The notes beneath the pieces are model-generated. The model searched no databases and was not told where the DNA came from. It saw only the letters and a program-made list of their open reading frames with translations. From assembly GCF_030499515.1 (NCBI RefSeq), contig NZ_JASTWJ010000001.1, positions 4,010,001 through 4,074,000 on the forward strand: a DNA stretch of 64,000 nucleotides. Direction: 5' to 3'. This stretch comes from Streptomyces sp. DT2A-34. GTDB lineage: Bacteria > Actinomycetota > Actinomycetes > Streptomycetales > Streptomycetaceae. The translations under genes and the position numbers were made by a program. Shown here piece after piece: positions 30,736 through 39,206 of the stretch. Position 1 is the stretch's first letter. Each line of letters starts with the position of its first letter.

Positions 30736-31404
30736 ATGACCGACTCCGACTTCCTGACCACCACCCGCACCTTCTACGACGCCATCGCCGAGGACTACGC
30801 GGACCTCTTCCGGGATGAACTCGCGAACAGGCCCCTGGAACGGGCCGTGCTGGGCGTGTTCGCCGAACTCGTCGAGGGGGACGGCCCGGTGGCCGACCTG
30901 GGGTGTGGTCCCGGTCGGACGACCGCCCGCCTCGCTTCCCTGGGCCTGAACGTGTTCGGGCTGGACCTGTCGGAGTCGATGCTCGCCATCGCCCGGCGCG
31001 AGAACCCGGGGCTGCGCTTCGAGCAGGGTTCGATGCTGGAGCTGGACGTCCCGGACGGCGCGCTGGCCGGTGCCCTGTCCTTCTACTCCTCCATCCACAC
31101 CCCCCTGGACCAACTCCCGGACCTCTTCGCCGAGTTCCACCGCGTGCTGGCGCCCGGTGCGCCCCTGCTCGTGGCCTTCCAGGCCGGCGACGAACACCGG
31201 CACCACGACCGGCCCTTCGGTCACCCCGTCTCGCTCACCTTCCGGCGCCGCCGCCCGGAACACGTCGCCGACCTGCTGACGGCGGCCGGCTTCGCCCTCG
31301 TGTCCCGGACGGTGCGCGAACCGGACCCGGCGCTCGACGAGGTGTCCCCGCAGGCGTTCCTGATCGCCCGCAAGCCGCGTGACCCCCGCCCGACCCTGGC
31401 CTAG
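30736..31404 (+). CDS. Class I SAM-dependent methyltransferase
   Basis: 222 residues. Motif I is [16 protein letters not shown] (about 52-67), then [17 protein letters not shown], and [15 protein letters not shown] is the post-core motif. Substrate unknown. ATG start with a weak ribosome site. The stop overlaps by four bases the end of the converging FAD-dehydrogenase remnant. Confidence 0.82.
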   Translation: MTDSDFLTTTRTFYDAIAEDYADLFRDELANRPLERAVLGVFAELVEGDGPVADLGCGPGRTTARLASLGLNVFGLDLSESMLAIARRENPGLRFEQGSMLELDVPDGALAGALSFYSSIHTPLDQLPDLFAEFHRVLAPGAPLLVAFQAGDEHRHHDRPFGHPVSLTFRRRRPEHVADLLTAAGFALVSRTVREPDPALDEVSPQAFLIARKPRDPRPTLA

Positions 31405-31605
31405 AGGTTGCCGGCGATGTCCCTCGCCGCGATGTACCCGAACGTCATCGCCGGACCGATCGTCGAGCCCGCGCCCGCGTAACTGTGGCCCATGACCGCC
31501 GCGCTCGCGTTGCCGGCGGCGTACAGGCCGCTGATCACCGTGCCGTCCTCCCGCAGGACGCGGGCGCGGGCGTCCGTGAGGAGGCCGAGCCCCGCCTCCC
31601 CGCGC
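31401..31605 (-). pseudogene. 3' remnant of an FAD-dependent 3-ketosteroid dehydrogenase-like gene
   Basis: The last roughly 66 codons encode [12 protein letters not shown] then [20 protein letters not shown] and [16 protein letters not shown]. This is the C-terminal FAD/steroid-site end of KstD-like flavoproteins (YAAGN, MGHx[12 protein letters not shown]). Beyond about 31605 the reading frame continues into unrelated antisense integrase-like sequence. The rest of the gene is missing. Confidence 0.78.
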
Positions 31606-32965
31606 CGAGAGCCTCCAGCAAGGACTGCGGCAAGATCACGAAGGTCAAGGTCTTCTGGCCGCGAGGGCCAGTGTGCAACTCCTGCTACCGAGCAGCTCTG
31701 TCGAGCCCTGCACCGTGCGCATCGTGCAGTCGTCCTCGCATCCTGATCGGTCAGACGGCCGAGGGAACCCTCCTGTGCAAGGCGTGCTCGTTCCCTGACG
31801 AACCGGTCGAGCGCTGTTCGGCCTGCGGTGAACCGGCGGACCTCTACTCCGGCCCCCACTGTCCCCGCTGCACCCTGACCGCCCGGGTGACCGATCTGCT
31901 TTCCGTAGACGGCACAAGCATGTCCCAGCTACTCCAACCCCTCGCCGTCGTTCTGACCGGCGCGGAAAACCCCTACCGCGTCCTGCAGTGGCTGCGCCGA
32001 AGCCCTGCCGCCCGTCTCTTGGAGCGCCAGGCCCTCGATCCTGGATCGCTGAACCATGAATCTCTCGACACGCTGCCCCAACGGGCTGCCACCGCCTACG
32101 TGCGCGGGTTGCTCGTCACCGCCGGCATCCTGCCGCCACGTGATGAGAATCTCGCTCTGCTCACCAACTGGGTCGCGCGGACCGTGGCCGAACTCCCTGC
32201 GCGGCAAGCCAATCTCATTCGTCCGTTCGCCGAGTGGCACATCATCCGCGACGCCCGCCGGCGCTCAGCCCGCGGGCGTTACACCTACGCCGCGCATAAA
32301 GGCGACTGCGGCAACGTGCTGGCCGCCATCGACTTCCTGAACTGGCTCGACTCCCAGCACCTGAGCCTCCGTCGACTTCAGCAACCGCATCTGGACGTCT
32401 GGGCGACCGGCAGGCCAACCCTGCGCTCTCGTTCCATCCCCTTCCTCCGCTGGAGCACCGCACGACACTTCTGCCCGCCCGGTCTGAGCATCGAGCACCC
32501 AGCCTCGCAACTTCCCGGCCACTTCCAAGCCGAGGACGAGGCCCGAAACGAGCTGTTGCGCTGTTTGAACGACACGGCGTTGCCCTTGGACGTCCGGGTC
32601 GCGGCTGCTCTCGTCCGTCTCTACGCCCTCCCCCTGACCCGCATCGTCGAGCTCACCGAGGACCACATCAGCCGCGACCAAGAGCACACCTACCTGGCGG
32701 TCAACCAGCACCCCTTCGTGCTCCCGCCGAAGCTCGCCCGTCTCATCGACGATCAGCTCCGCCACTTCACGCCCCGGCACAGCACGACGGCCGGGCGTAG
32801 GTACCTCTTGCCCGGGCAGCTCGGAACACCGCCATGGCGGACGCCTTGGCCGACCTGCCGCCCATGGTCATCGCTGACCTGCTCGGCATCCACCCCAAGA
32901 CAGCAGAACGCTGGGCCACGCTCGTCGGCGAGAACTGGTCCGAATACTTGTCATCGCTGACGTGA
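31606..32965 (+). pseudogene. Zinc-finger, integrase-like protein, truncated and frameshifted
   Basis: The N-terminal part has paired cysteines ([34 protein letters not shown]); the rest is helical, with LNWLDSQHLSLRRLQQPHLD and LPLTRIVELTEDH resembling Streptomyces integrase-like (tyrosine recombinase-related) hypothetical proteins. The 5' end is joined directly to the KstD remnant and lacks a start. Near 32820 the frame breaks after Y-L-L-P-G-Q. The typical C-terminus (RNTAMADALADLPPMVIADL, GIHPKTAERWATLV) continues in another frame to TGA 32965, and about 30 codons seem deleted. No catalytic Arg/Tyr set could be confirmed. Confidence 0.65.
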
Positions 32966-33124
32966 CCGGGCCCGGCTCTCCCCGTTCGTCCGGCACCACG
33001 TCACTCCAGCGGCGTGACCTCCCGGCGCGCCGGGTCGCTGGTCAACTGCACGATGACTCTCCTCGGTGCGGGAGGCGTCCCGACTTTGTCGTGCCTCCTG
33101 GGGGGCCGGTGTCCGTGTGAACGG

Positions 33125-33976
33125 TCAGTCGGCGAGGAAGGCGCTCACCTGGCCGGCGAAGTCCTCGGCGTGTTGGAAGAGGAAGGCGTGCCCGGCGTCG
33201 CTGTAGGCGACGAGGGTGGCGTCGGGGACGTACTGGACGGCGGTGTAGGACGCCAGGGCGGGGATCATCGCGTCCTTGATGCCGGTGGCGTACAGAACGG
33301 GCTGCCGGATGGTTGCCAGGTCCGCGCGCACCTGCTCGAAGGGGATCGACGCGTCCTTCTGGATCGCGGCGATCTGGCCCATGGCCGCGGCCTCGGACAC
33401 GTCGGGGCGTCCGGCGGCCAGCCGGGTGGCCACCCTGGCGAGGTGTTCGTACCCGGCGGCGCGGCCGGTGTCCGTCTCGGGGAAGAACAGGAACACCAGG
33501 TCGTCCCCGGTGGTCTCGGGCTTGGTCATGGTGGCCCGCACCTTCGGGTTCGGGTCGGGCGCGCCGGGCACCTGCCCGCCCGGGTTGGCGGCCGCCACGA
33601 CCAGCTTGCGCACCAGGTCGGGCCGAAGGCGGGCGATGTGCTGGGCGACGGTGCCGCCCAGCGTCCAGCCGAGCAGGTCCACCTGGGGCAGACGGAGAGC
33701 CTCGATGAACTCGACGGTGCCGTCGGCCATCCCCTCGACCGAGTCGCGCGGGGTGCCGGTGGTGTAGCCGGTGCCGACGTTGTCGAACACGATCACGTCA
33801 TGGCTGGCGGCGAGGTGGTCCAGGAACTCCGGGTCCCACCAATCGAGGGTCCCCCGGACCCGGTTCAGCAGGACCAGCGGGACACCGCCCCGCGGGCCGA
33901 TGCGCCGGTAGGTGAACGTCGCGGAGGGTCCTTCCACGGTGAGGTCCTCGGCCGCGTCTGCAATGTATGTGCTCAT
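33125..33976 (-). CDS. Alpha/beta-hydrolase with Thr at the nucleophile elbow
   Basis: 283 residues, cytosolic. The fold is clear (VPLVLLNRVRGTLDWWDPEF, VIVFDNVGTG, late GIKDAMIP and DAGHAFLFQ for acid and His). The nucleophile elbow, normally G-x-S-x-G, reads G-W-T-L-G with Thr105 (codon ACG). Sequence resemblance to the secreted hydrolase at 35420-36430 is high over the core. It follows the SDR gene by about 50 bases on the same strand, so they form an operon behind the shared 46-bp element. Substrate unknown. Confidence 0.83.
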   Translation of the reverse strand: MSTYIADAAEDLTVEGPSATFTYRRIGPRGGVPLVLLNRVRGTLDWWDPEFLDHLAASHDVIVFDNVGTGYTTGTPRDSVEGMADGTVEFIEALRLPQVDLLGWTLGGTVAQHIARLRPDLVRKLVVAAANPGGQVPGAPDPNPKVRATMTKPETTGDDLVFLFFPETDTGRAAGYEHLARVATRLAAGRPDVSEAAAMGQIAAIQKDASIPFEQVRADLATIRQPVLYATGIKDAMIPALASYTAVQYVPDATLVAYSDAGHAFLFQHAEDFAGQVSAFLAD

Positions 33977-34026
33977 GGCGGGGTTCGCTTTCCTGTCGAT
34001 GTGTCGTGGAGGTCTTCTGGGAGTCG

Positions 34027-34845
34027 TCAGGCGGGCAGGTGGTTGAGCTTGCGCAGCTGCTGGTCGAACATGCGGGAGGGGACCATGCGGCGCATGGTGC
34101 GGACGCGTCCGGTCATGGCGCCGGCGGTGTAGCGCAGCTTGGGCTTGGCGTCGGTGGCCGCCGCGACGATCTCCTTGGCGACGACGGCGGGGTCGTCGCC
34201 GCCCTTGACCGCGCCGGCCATGTACTCCTCGAAGGCGAGCCGCCGCTTGGCGTAGACGTCCAGGGGCTGGTCGGGCCGCACGCTGGCCGCCTCGATCGCG
34301 GTGTTGGTCCAGGCGGGTTCGACGAGCAAGGACCGTACGCCGTACTCGCGTACCTCGTGGTCGACGGACTCCGAGTAGCCCTCGACGGCGTGCTTGGAGG
34401 CGGCGTAGACCGCCATGTAGGGCTGCGGGATGAACCCGACGATGGACGAGATGTTGATGATCCGTCCGCTGCGCTGGGCGCGCATGTGCGGCAGGACGGC
34501 GTTCGTCATGCGGATGACGCCGAAGACGTTGATGTCGAAGAGGCCCTGCGCCTGCGCGGCGGAGCTTTCCTCGGCGGCGCCCGCCGAGCCGATACCCGCG
34601 TTGTTGACCAGGACGTCGATCCGGCCGAACCGGTCGATCACCTCGCCGACCGCAGTGGTCACCGAATCGTCGCTGGTCACGTCCAGGTCGAGAAAGGTCA
34701 TGCCCTTCACAGGGGTGACGTGCACGGTGTTGCGGCTGGTGCCGACCACGTCGTAGCCCGCCGCGGCCAGCGCGAGCGCGGCTGCCTTTCCGATGCCGGA
34801 GGACGCGCCCGTGATGAGGGCTACCGGTCGTGTCGTCGTTGCCAT
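34027..34845 (-). CDS. Short-chain dehydrogenase/reductase
   Basis: 272 residues, classical SDR: TGASSGIG cofactor loop (12-19), NNAG, the ISS serine segment and YAASK catalytic Tyr/Lys. Cofactor specificity is not obvious. AGGAG lies about eight bases before the ATG. First gene of a two-gene operon with the alpha/beta-hydrolase, transcribed from a promoter that carries the 46-bp element also found upstream of the secreted hydrolase and TetR gene. Confidence 0.9.
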   Translation of the reverse strand: MATTTRPVALITGASSGIGKAAALALAAAGYDVVGTSRNTVHVTPVKGMTFLDLDVTSDDSVTTAVGEVIDRFGRIDVLVNNAGIGSAGAAEESSAAQAQGLFDINVFGVIRMTNAVLPHMRAQRSGRIINISSIVGFIPQPYMAVYAASKHAVEGYSESVDHEVREYGVRSLLVEPAWTNTAIEAASVRPDQPLDVYAKRRLAFEEYMAGAVKGGDDPAVVAKEIVAAATDAKPKLRYTAGAMTGRVRTMRRMVPSRMFDQQLRKLNHLPA

Positions 34846-34925
34846 TTCGGACTCCTGACTCAGGGGATCGCGTGTGTCTTGCCGTGTAGGGGATCGCTTC
34901 CGGTGTCCCCTCAATCGGTTTCACC

Positions 34926-35004
34926 AATGTATCAGGTTTACCTGTAGCCGCAACAGTAGAGAATCAATTAATCGGTTATCCGTAGCGTCAACGTATCCTC
35001 TACT
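34926..35004. promoter_or_regulatory. Promoter of the SDR operon with shared 46-bp regulatory element (copy A)
   Basis: Minus-strand -35 TTGCGG (34953-34948) and -10 TACATT (34931-34926), spacer 16. Four bases upstream of the -35 lies the element 34958-35003, beginning AGAGAATCAATTAAT and ending CGTATCCTCTAC. It matches copy B (36585-36630) at 40 of 46 positions without gaps. Copy A is also bounded by a perfect AGTAGAG/CTCTACT inverted repeat. Likely TetR operator (inference). Confidence 0.75.
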
Positions 35005-35320
35005 GAGGGTCAACGGATGGGCTGACGCTGCCGGGCAGGGGTCGTTCCAAGGTGCCGCCGGCTCCATGAAGCAGACCCGCGGACGGCGGGCTGAGCTGCA
35101 ACGACGTGTTGGGCCGGGCGGACACGCAGGCCGTCGCCGTGACGGCCAGGACGACGCACCGACCCTTTCGCGGCCAGCACGCGCCGCCGGCCGCGGGGGC
35201 GCCTCAGTCGCCCATTGGGCCCATGGCTTCGATGGCGGCGCAGATGTGAGCGAATGGTCTGGGGTGCGCAGTCGTGACGCGGAGGGCTGCGAGGGCGCCG
35301 GGGGGACTCTCTGCGTGGCT
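35005..35320. other. Non-coding stretch with no recognised gene
   Basis: About 315 bases between copy A and the terminator of the secreted hydrolase gene. Long open frames exist on both strands because of GC content, but their translations are Arg/Gly-rich and resemble no family I know. No start with a ribosome site stands out. Confidence 0.5.
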
Positions 35321-35352
35321 CTGCCCCGCCGGACGGGGCTCCGGCGGGGCAG
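35321..35352 (-). terminator. Hairpin terminator of the secreted hydrolase gene
   Basis: CTGCCCCGCCGGA (35321-35333) pairs perfectly with TCCGGCGGGGCAG (35340-35352) over a 6-base loop, 68 bases past the stop of the minus-strand hydrolase gene. Confidence 0.75.
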
Positions 35353-35419
35353 GTGTGTTGATCGGCCGTCACCGTGTGCGGTGTCGGTGACCGTCTCGCG
35401 GTGATGGATTGATGGGTTG

Positions 35420-36430
35420 TCAGTGGTCGAGGAAGGTGTTCACCTCGGCGCCGAACTTGGCGGCGTACTGGAAGAGGAACCCGTGGCCGGCGTTCGGGTA
35501 GATGCTGAGCTGGGCGTTGGGGAGGTACTTGGCCAACAGGTGGGAGTTCTTGGGGGGCATCAGGATGTCGCTGTCCCCGTCTGCGACCAGCGTGGGCTGG
35601 AAGAGGGCGTTGAGCCGCACCAGCTTGGACTTGTCCGGGATGCCCCACTCCGACATCGCGGTGAGCTGCGCGTCGCGGGTCTGGAGGCTCGCGGGCGCGT
35701 CGTGGTCAGTGGTGCGCTGGCCGAGGCGCTGCAGGAACTCAGTTCCGGCGGCCTGGCTGGATGCGGTGTTCTTGAAGAACAGGAAGAGGAAGTCGGCAGG
35801 GCCGGGGTTGTCCGCCAACGCGCTCGCCAGCACCTTGGGGTCGGACGCCCTCTGGTCGACCCCTCCCTGCGGGCCGGTGCCGGCCAGGACGACGCGACGG
35901 ACCTGCCAGGGGCGCCGCAGGGCGACCTCCTGAGCCACCTGGCCGCCGAGGGAGAAGCCGAACACGTCGTAGCGGGGCAGCTTGAGGGCGTCGATGAAGT
36001 CGATGGCGTCCAGGCTCATCTGCTGGATGGTGCTGGGTGTGGTGCCGGTTGAGCCGCCGACGCCGACGTTGTCCACGAGGATGACCTCGCGCTTGGCGGC
36101 GATGGTGTCGATGAGCTTGGGGTCCCAGTTGTCGAGGGTGCCGCGGTAGTGCTGGAGGAAGATCAGGGGCACGCCGCCGGCGCTGGGGTTGCCGAAGCGC
36201 CGGTACTGGTAGGTGACGCCGTTGGCGGCCTTGACCCGCAGGTTGGGGGCGGTGGCGGCGCTCTGGGGGCTCTGCGTCTGTACGACCGCGTGACGGGTGA
36301 CGCTGGAGCTGTCGCTCACTGCGCTCGCCACACTCGGCGCGGCGCCGGCGACGGCGGCGACGACCGACATGGTGGCCAGCGCCACTGCGGTGCGTCGGGA
36401 GACACGGGTGCGTAGCTTCGTTGTGGGCAT
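35420..36430 (-). CDS. Secreted alpha/beta-hydrolase
   Basis: 336 residues. An N-terminal export signal (RVSRRTAVALATMSVVAAVAG, ending ASA-V near 38) is possibly Tat-type because of the paired Arg. The hydrolase core has G-F-S-L-G with Ser160, an acid region around DGDSDILMP and His in NAGHGFLFQ. FLQHYRGTLDNWDPKLID parallels the cytosolic relative at 33125. Divergent from the TetR gene with copy B of the shared element between them. Probably an esterase or a haloperoxidase-like enzyme; substrate unknown. Confidence 0.85.
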   Translation of the reverse strand: MPTTKLRTRVSRRTAVALATMSVVAAVAGAAPSVASAVSDSSSVTRHAVVQTQSPQSAATAPNLRVKAANGVTYQYRRFGNPSAGGVPLIFLQHYRGTLDNWDPKLIDTIAAKREVILVDNVGVGGSTGTTPSTIQQMSLDAIDFIDALKLPRYDVFGFSLGGQVAQEVALRRPWQVRRVVLAGTGPQGGVDQRASDPKVLASALADNPGPADFLFLFFKNTASSQAAGTEFLQRLGQRTTDHDAPASLQTRDAQLTAMSEWGIPDKSKLVRLNALFQPTLVADGDSDILMPPKNSHLLAKYLPNAQLSIYPNAGHGFLFQYAAKFGAEVNTFLDH

Positions 36431-36552
36431 GCCAATTCCTTGAGTCGGGCTCGGATGTCTCCTCCGGCAGGGGAGACGGGATACCGGTCGTGAGCGACGG
36501 TCGTGCAGATGCCCGCTCCGTCGGTGCGGCGCGATTCCTTAACAGTGTCACT

Positions 36553-36630
36553 AAGGTATCAACTATCGCCAGAGTTGCAACATCAGAGAATCAATTAATG
36601 GGATACCCGTAGCGTTCCCGTATCCTCTAC
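36553..36630. promoter_or_regulatory. Promoter of the secreted hydrolase with shared 46-bp element (copy B)
   Basis: Minus-strand -35 TTGCAA (36580-36575) and -10 TACCTT (36558-36553), spacer 16. The 46-bp element occupies 36585-36630, again four bases from the -35. Within it GGATAC and GTATCC form perfect arms around 13 bases. The element ends 35 bases before the TetR ATG, so it may also regulate tetR in the other direction. Confidence 0.75.
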
Positions 36631-36665
36631 AAGGGACCGGGTAGCGAACCAGACAGGAGACAGAC

Positions 36666-37229
36666 ATGGGCCGAGCACTGCGGGCAGATGCCGAGCGCAG
36701 TGTGCGCGCGATTCTGGAGGCGGCCGAGCAGGTCTTCGCCCAGGACGCCGGCGCCTCCATGGAACAGGTCGCCGAGGCGGCGGGACTGACCAGGATCACC
36801 GTTCACCGCCGCTTCGCGAACCGGCAGGCCCTCCTGGAGGCGCTCGCCGTCTCCGCCAAGCAGCAGCTCATCGACGCCATTGAGGAAGCCCGGCCGGGCG
36901 CCGCTCCCGCACTCGTGGCGCTGCACCGAGTGACGGCGAACGTCCTACGGGTCAAGAACACCTGGCGCTTCACCCTCAGCCACGCCACCGCTCACACACC
37001 CGCCGCAGCCGCCCTCTGGGACGAGATCAACACCCACACCGTCGATCTCATGAACCGGGCGCAGCGCGAGGGGCTACTCGCCCCGGACGCAGACCTGGAG
37101 TGGACGCGGCAGGTGTACTACGCCCTCCTCAGCGAAGCCATCAACAGGCCCGGCGCGGAGCAGGACCCGGACGCACTGGCCACGCTCGTCATCGACACCC
37201 TCCTGCACGGCGCGGGGCCACGCGGCTAA
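36666..37229 (+). CDS. TetR family transcriptional regulator
   Basis: 187 residues. The N-terminal helix-turn-helix (MEQVAEAAGLTRITVHRRFANRQALLEAL, about 32-60) is typical TetR; the C-terminal helical ligand domain is unassigned. AGGAG sits about eight bases upstream of the ATG. Divergent from the secreted hydrolase and immediately beside copy B, it is the obvious candidate to control both hydrolase promoters and itself. Confidence 0.88.
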   Translation: MGRALRADAERSVRAILEAAEQVFAQDAGASMEQVAEAAGLTRITVHRRFANRQALLEALAVSAKQQLIDAIEEARPGAAPALVALHRVTANVLRVKNTWRFTLSHATAHTPAAAALWDEINTHTVDLMNRAQREGLLAPDADLEWTRQVYYALLSEAINRPGAEQDPDALATLVIDTLLHGAGPRG

Positions 37230-37339
37230 GTCGCAACGTCGCGACGGGACGCGGAATCCCCCATCGCTGCCGACGCCGCCCGCAGCGCGTCAGCAGCGCT
37301 CATGTCGGCCCCCGTCCCCGCGCCGCGAGCCTAAAGCCT

Positions 37340-38264
37340 TCTTCTTCCCGGTCCACATCGTGACCTCCAGCCAGCCTCGCCCGCTCTGCATGCCCCTGGA
37401 GGCGCGATCCGCAGTAAGCCGCTCTACAGCTGGGGCCATCGCTCGATTCAGCGATGGCGCCACACCTGTTGAACCGGATACCGTCATCTACACCGGCGCT
37501 GAGCTGCACTGAGTCGATGAACTCCTTCTCGCACCGCACCTCTTGCCCCAGAGAAGGCTCCGAGTTCCCCTGAACCTGGACCCGCGCGCTTCCGTTTTCG
37601 GCATGCTGCACCACCCCGAGCAGGGCGACACCCGGGGCTGTCCGTATGTGCGCCGCAGAGCGCCGTTGGAGCATCTGCCGGTGGGGTACGGCATCGCCCC
37701 GCCGATCCAGGCGGTCCCGACTACGACCGACGTCGATCTCACGCGGGTCTGATACGAGGTGCTGCCCGCACAGGACGTCGATGGCCTGGTGATCAAGGCC
37801 GATCGTCGATGTACAGGGGTGGATCCTGGCCTGCTCGCCCTGCCGGCGAGTACTGCAACTCTCGAATACCGACACTTCACCAGTGCTCCCGCACCACCTC
37901 TGAGGGGTTGATCGGCGGGGTCACCGGGACGCTGACGGCTCCATCCACGCTGCTGCTTGCTCGGTACGACGCAGTGGGCCACCTGCGGCTGATCGCCCGT
38001 ACGACCCCGTTGTCCACCGTCGTACGGAGCGAGCTGGCGCAGCGTCTGTACCCGGCCGACCCGGGTCACCCCTGGCACGGGCGCCGCTTCAGTGCCGGCT
38101 GGCACACTCGCGGCGAGTTGGCGTACCACCCCGTGCGCCCCGATCTGGTGGCGGAGTTCCTCGCCGACACCGCCGTCGACGAAGGCGTCTACCGTCACCC
38201 CGTGCGCTTCCTGAGGCTACGCGACGACCTGACCGTGCATCAGGTCCCGCCCTTCGGTACCTGA
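37340..38264 (+). pseudogene. Decayed ATP-dependent DNA ligase gene
   Basis: The best preserved part, from about 37902, reads GGVTGTLTAPSTLLLARYDA then ARTTPLSTVVRSELAQRLYP and FLADTAVDEGVYRHPVRFLR, the OB-fold end of LigC/LigD-type ATP-dependent ligases. Upstream pieces (RRRAPLEHLPVGYGIAPPIQ, then EVLPAQDVDGLVIKA) belong to the adenylation domain but lie in different frames with stops between. The catalytic KxDG region is not found. Frames are broken several times, so this is genuine decay rather than a single sequencing error. Confidence 0.72.
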
Positions 38265-38338
38265 TCGCGCCCCCAGCATCGGTCAGGCGAAGGCCGGCTG
38301 CTCGCCCGGCGTCATCTTGAAGCGGTCGAGAGATCCGT

Positions 38339-38812
38339 TCAGCCGATGGTGAAGCGCTGGTTCTGGGCGCCTCGGTCACAGCGGCCCGTGCGGTAGTAGC
38401 CGTTGTCCTGCTGGTAGAGGCAGCGGCCCGTGCCGACGCTTTGGAGCATGATGGCGCTGCGGGCGGCGGGCTGGACAGTGCGCCACTTCTGGTATGAGCC
38501 GCCGTTACAGCGCAGGGGGTAGACGTCGCCCCGGTCATTGCTGTCGAGGCAGCGGCCCCAGAAGTTGTTCTTAAGAGTGGTGCTGGTGTTGAGGCGGCCG
38601 TTCCACTGCCACAGGAGGCTGCCGCGTCCGGTGGTGCAGCGGTCGCCCTTGAGGCCGGTTTCGGAGGTCTCGCGCAGGCAGTCACCGTAGCGGTAGTTCG
38701 CGAAGCGGCTGGTGGCGGTGGCAGCCGAGGCGGGTGTGGGGGTGAGGAGGGGGAGGGCGAGGTCGGCTGCGGCGACGAGGGCGGCGAAGGCTTTCCGGGT
38801 CGGGCGGCGCAC
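38339..38812 (-). CDS. Secreted ricin-B-lectin-like (RICIN) protein
   Basis: 157 residues from a GTG with AAGGAG seven bases upstream. A signal peptide (AFAALVAAADLALPLLTPTPASA) is followed by one beta-trefoil-like domain with Cys pairs and repeated W/F turns (GDCLRETS, LLWQWNGRL, GRCLDSND, QKWRTVQ, GRCLYQQDNG, NQRFTIG). Probably an extracellular carbohydrate-binding protein without a catalytic partner. It lies between the ligase pseudogene and IS debris. Confidence 0.72.
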   Translation of the reverse strand: MRRPTRKAFAALVAAADLALPLLTPTPASAATATSRFANYRYGDCLRETSETGLKGDRCTTGRGSLLWQWNGRLNTSTTLKNNFWGRCLDSNDRGDVYPLRCNGGSYQKWRTVQPAARSAIMLQSVGTGRCLYQQDNGYYRTGRCDRGAQNQRFTIG

Positions 38813-38894
38813 TGGGGGTCTCCTTACAGTGGTTTTCAGAGGTACCTCGACAGGATCCCCGAACACCACCGCCTACGCCTGAAAAATGGGGAAA

Positions 38895-39146
38895 ACCCCG
38901 GATCGATCCGCTCATGCCGGCCGATCCGGTCCGGGGACAGCGCTGGGCCGATCACCGCGGCACGCTCGAGGCCATCGCGTGGAAGTACCGCACCAACTCG
39001 CCCTGGCGGGACCTCCCCGAGGAGCTCGGCTCGTTCCAGACGGCCCACAAGCGGCTGATCAGGTGGGCCGTCGACGGCACGTGGGAGAAGATCTTCGCCG
39101 CCGTCCTCGCCGCAGCGGATGCCGTCGACGACATCGGCTGGACCGT
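38895..39146 (+). mobile_element. IS5-family transposase N-terminal fragment
   Basis: Reads R-I-D-P-L-M-P-A-D-P-V-R-G-Q-R-W then TLEAIAWKYRTNSPWRDLPE, FQTAHKRLIRWAVDGTWEKI and DDIGWTV, a standard N-terminal domain of IS5-type transposases. The initiator region is absent and the DDE catalytic part is cut off at about 39146, so the fragment is inactive. Confidence 0.78.
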
Positions 39147-39206
39147 AGTGATCACTAATCGACAGACACATCCGATCAACTGACCAACCCATCAAAGAGA
39201 CACGCT
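39147..39206. mobile_element. Probable terminal fragment of another IS, abutting the tnpB stop
   Basis: On the minus strand this begins AGCGTGTCTCTTTGATGGGT directly after the tnpB TAG and continues to TTAGTGATCACTA. It resembles the left end of Streptomyces IS5-type elements that target CTAG, and CTAG is exactly the junction (39207-39210). Recalled similarity only. About 60 bases are present before the other IS fragment begins. Confidence 0.45.

Noticed and set aside
31606..32965. Active tyrosine recombinase of an integrative element
   Set aside because: Lacks a start, has an internal deletion and frame break, and neither a catalytic Tyr motif nor attachment-site repeats could be identified.
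35010..35648. Long open frames on both strands between the SDR operon and the secreted hydrolase
   Set aside because: Arg/Gly-rich translations without family resemblance or ribosome sites; a product of high GC content and antisense to the hydrolase.
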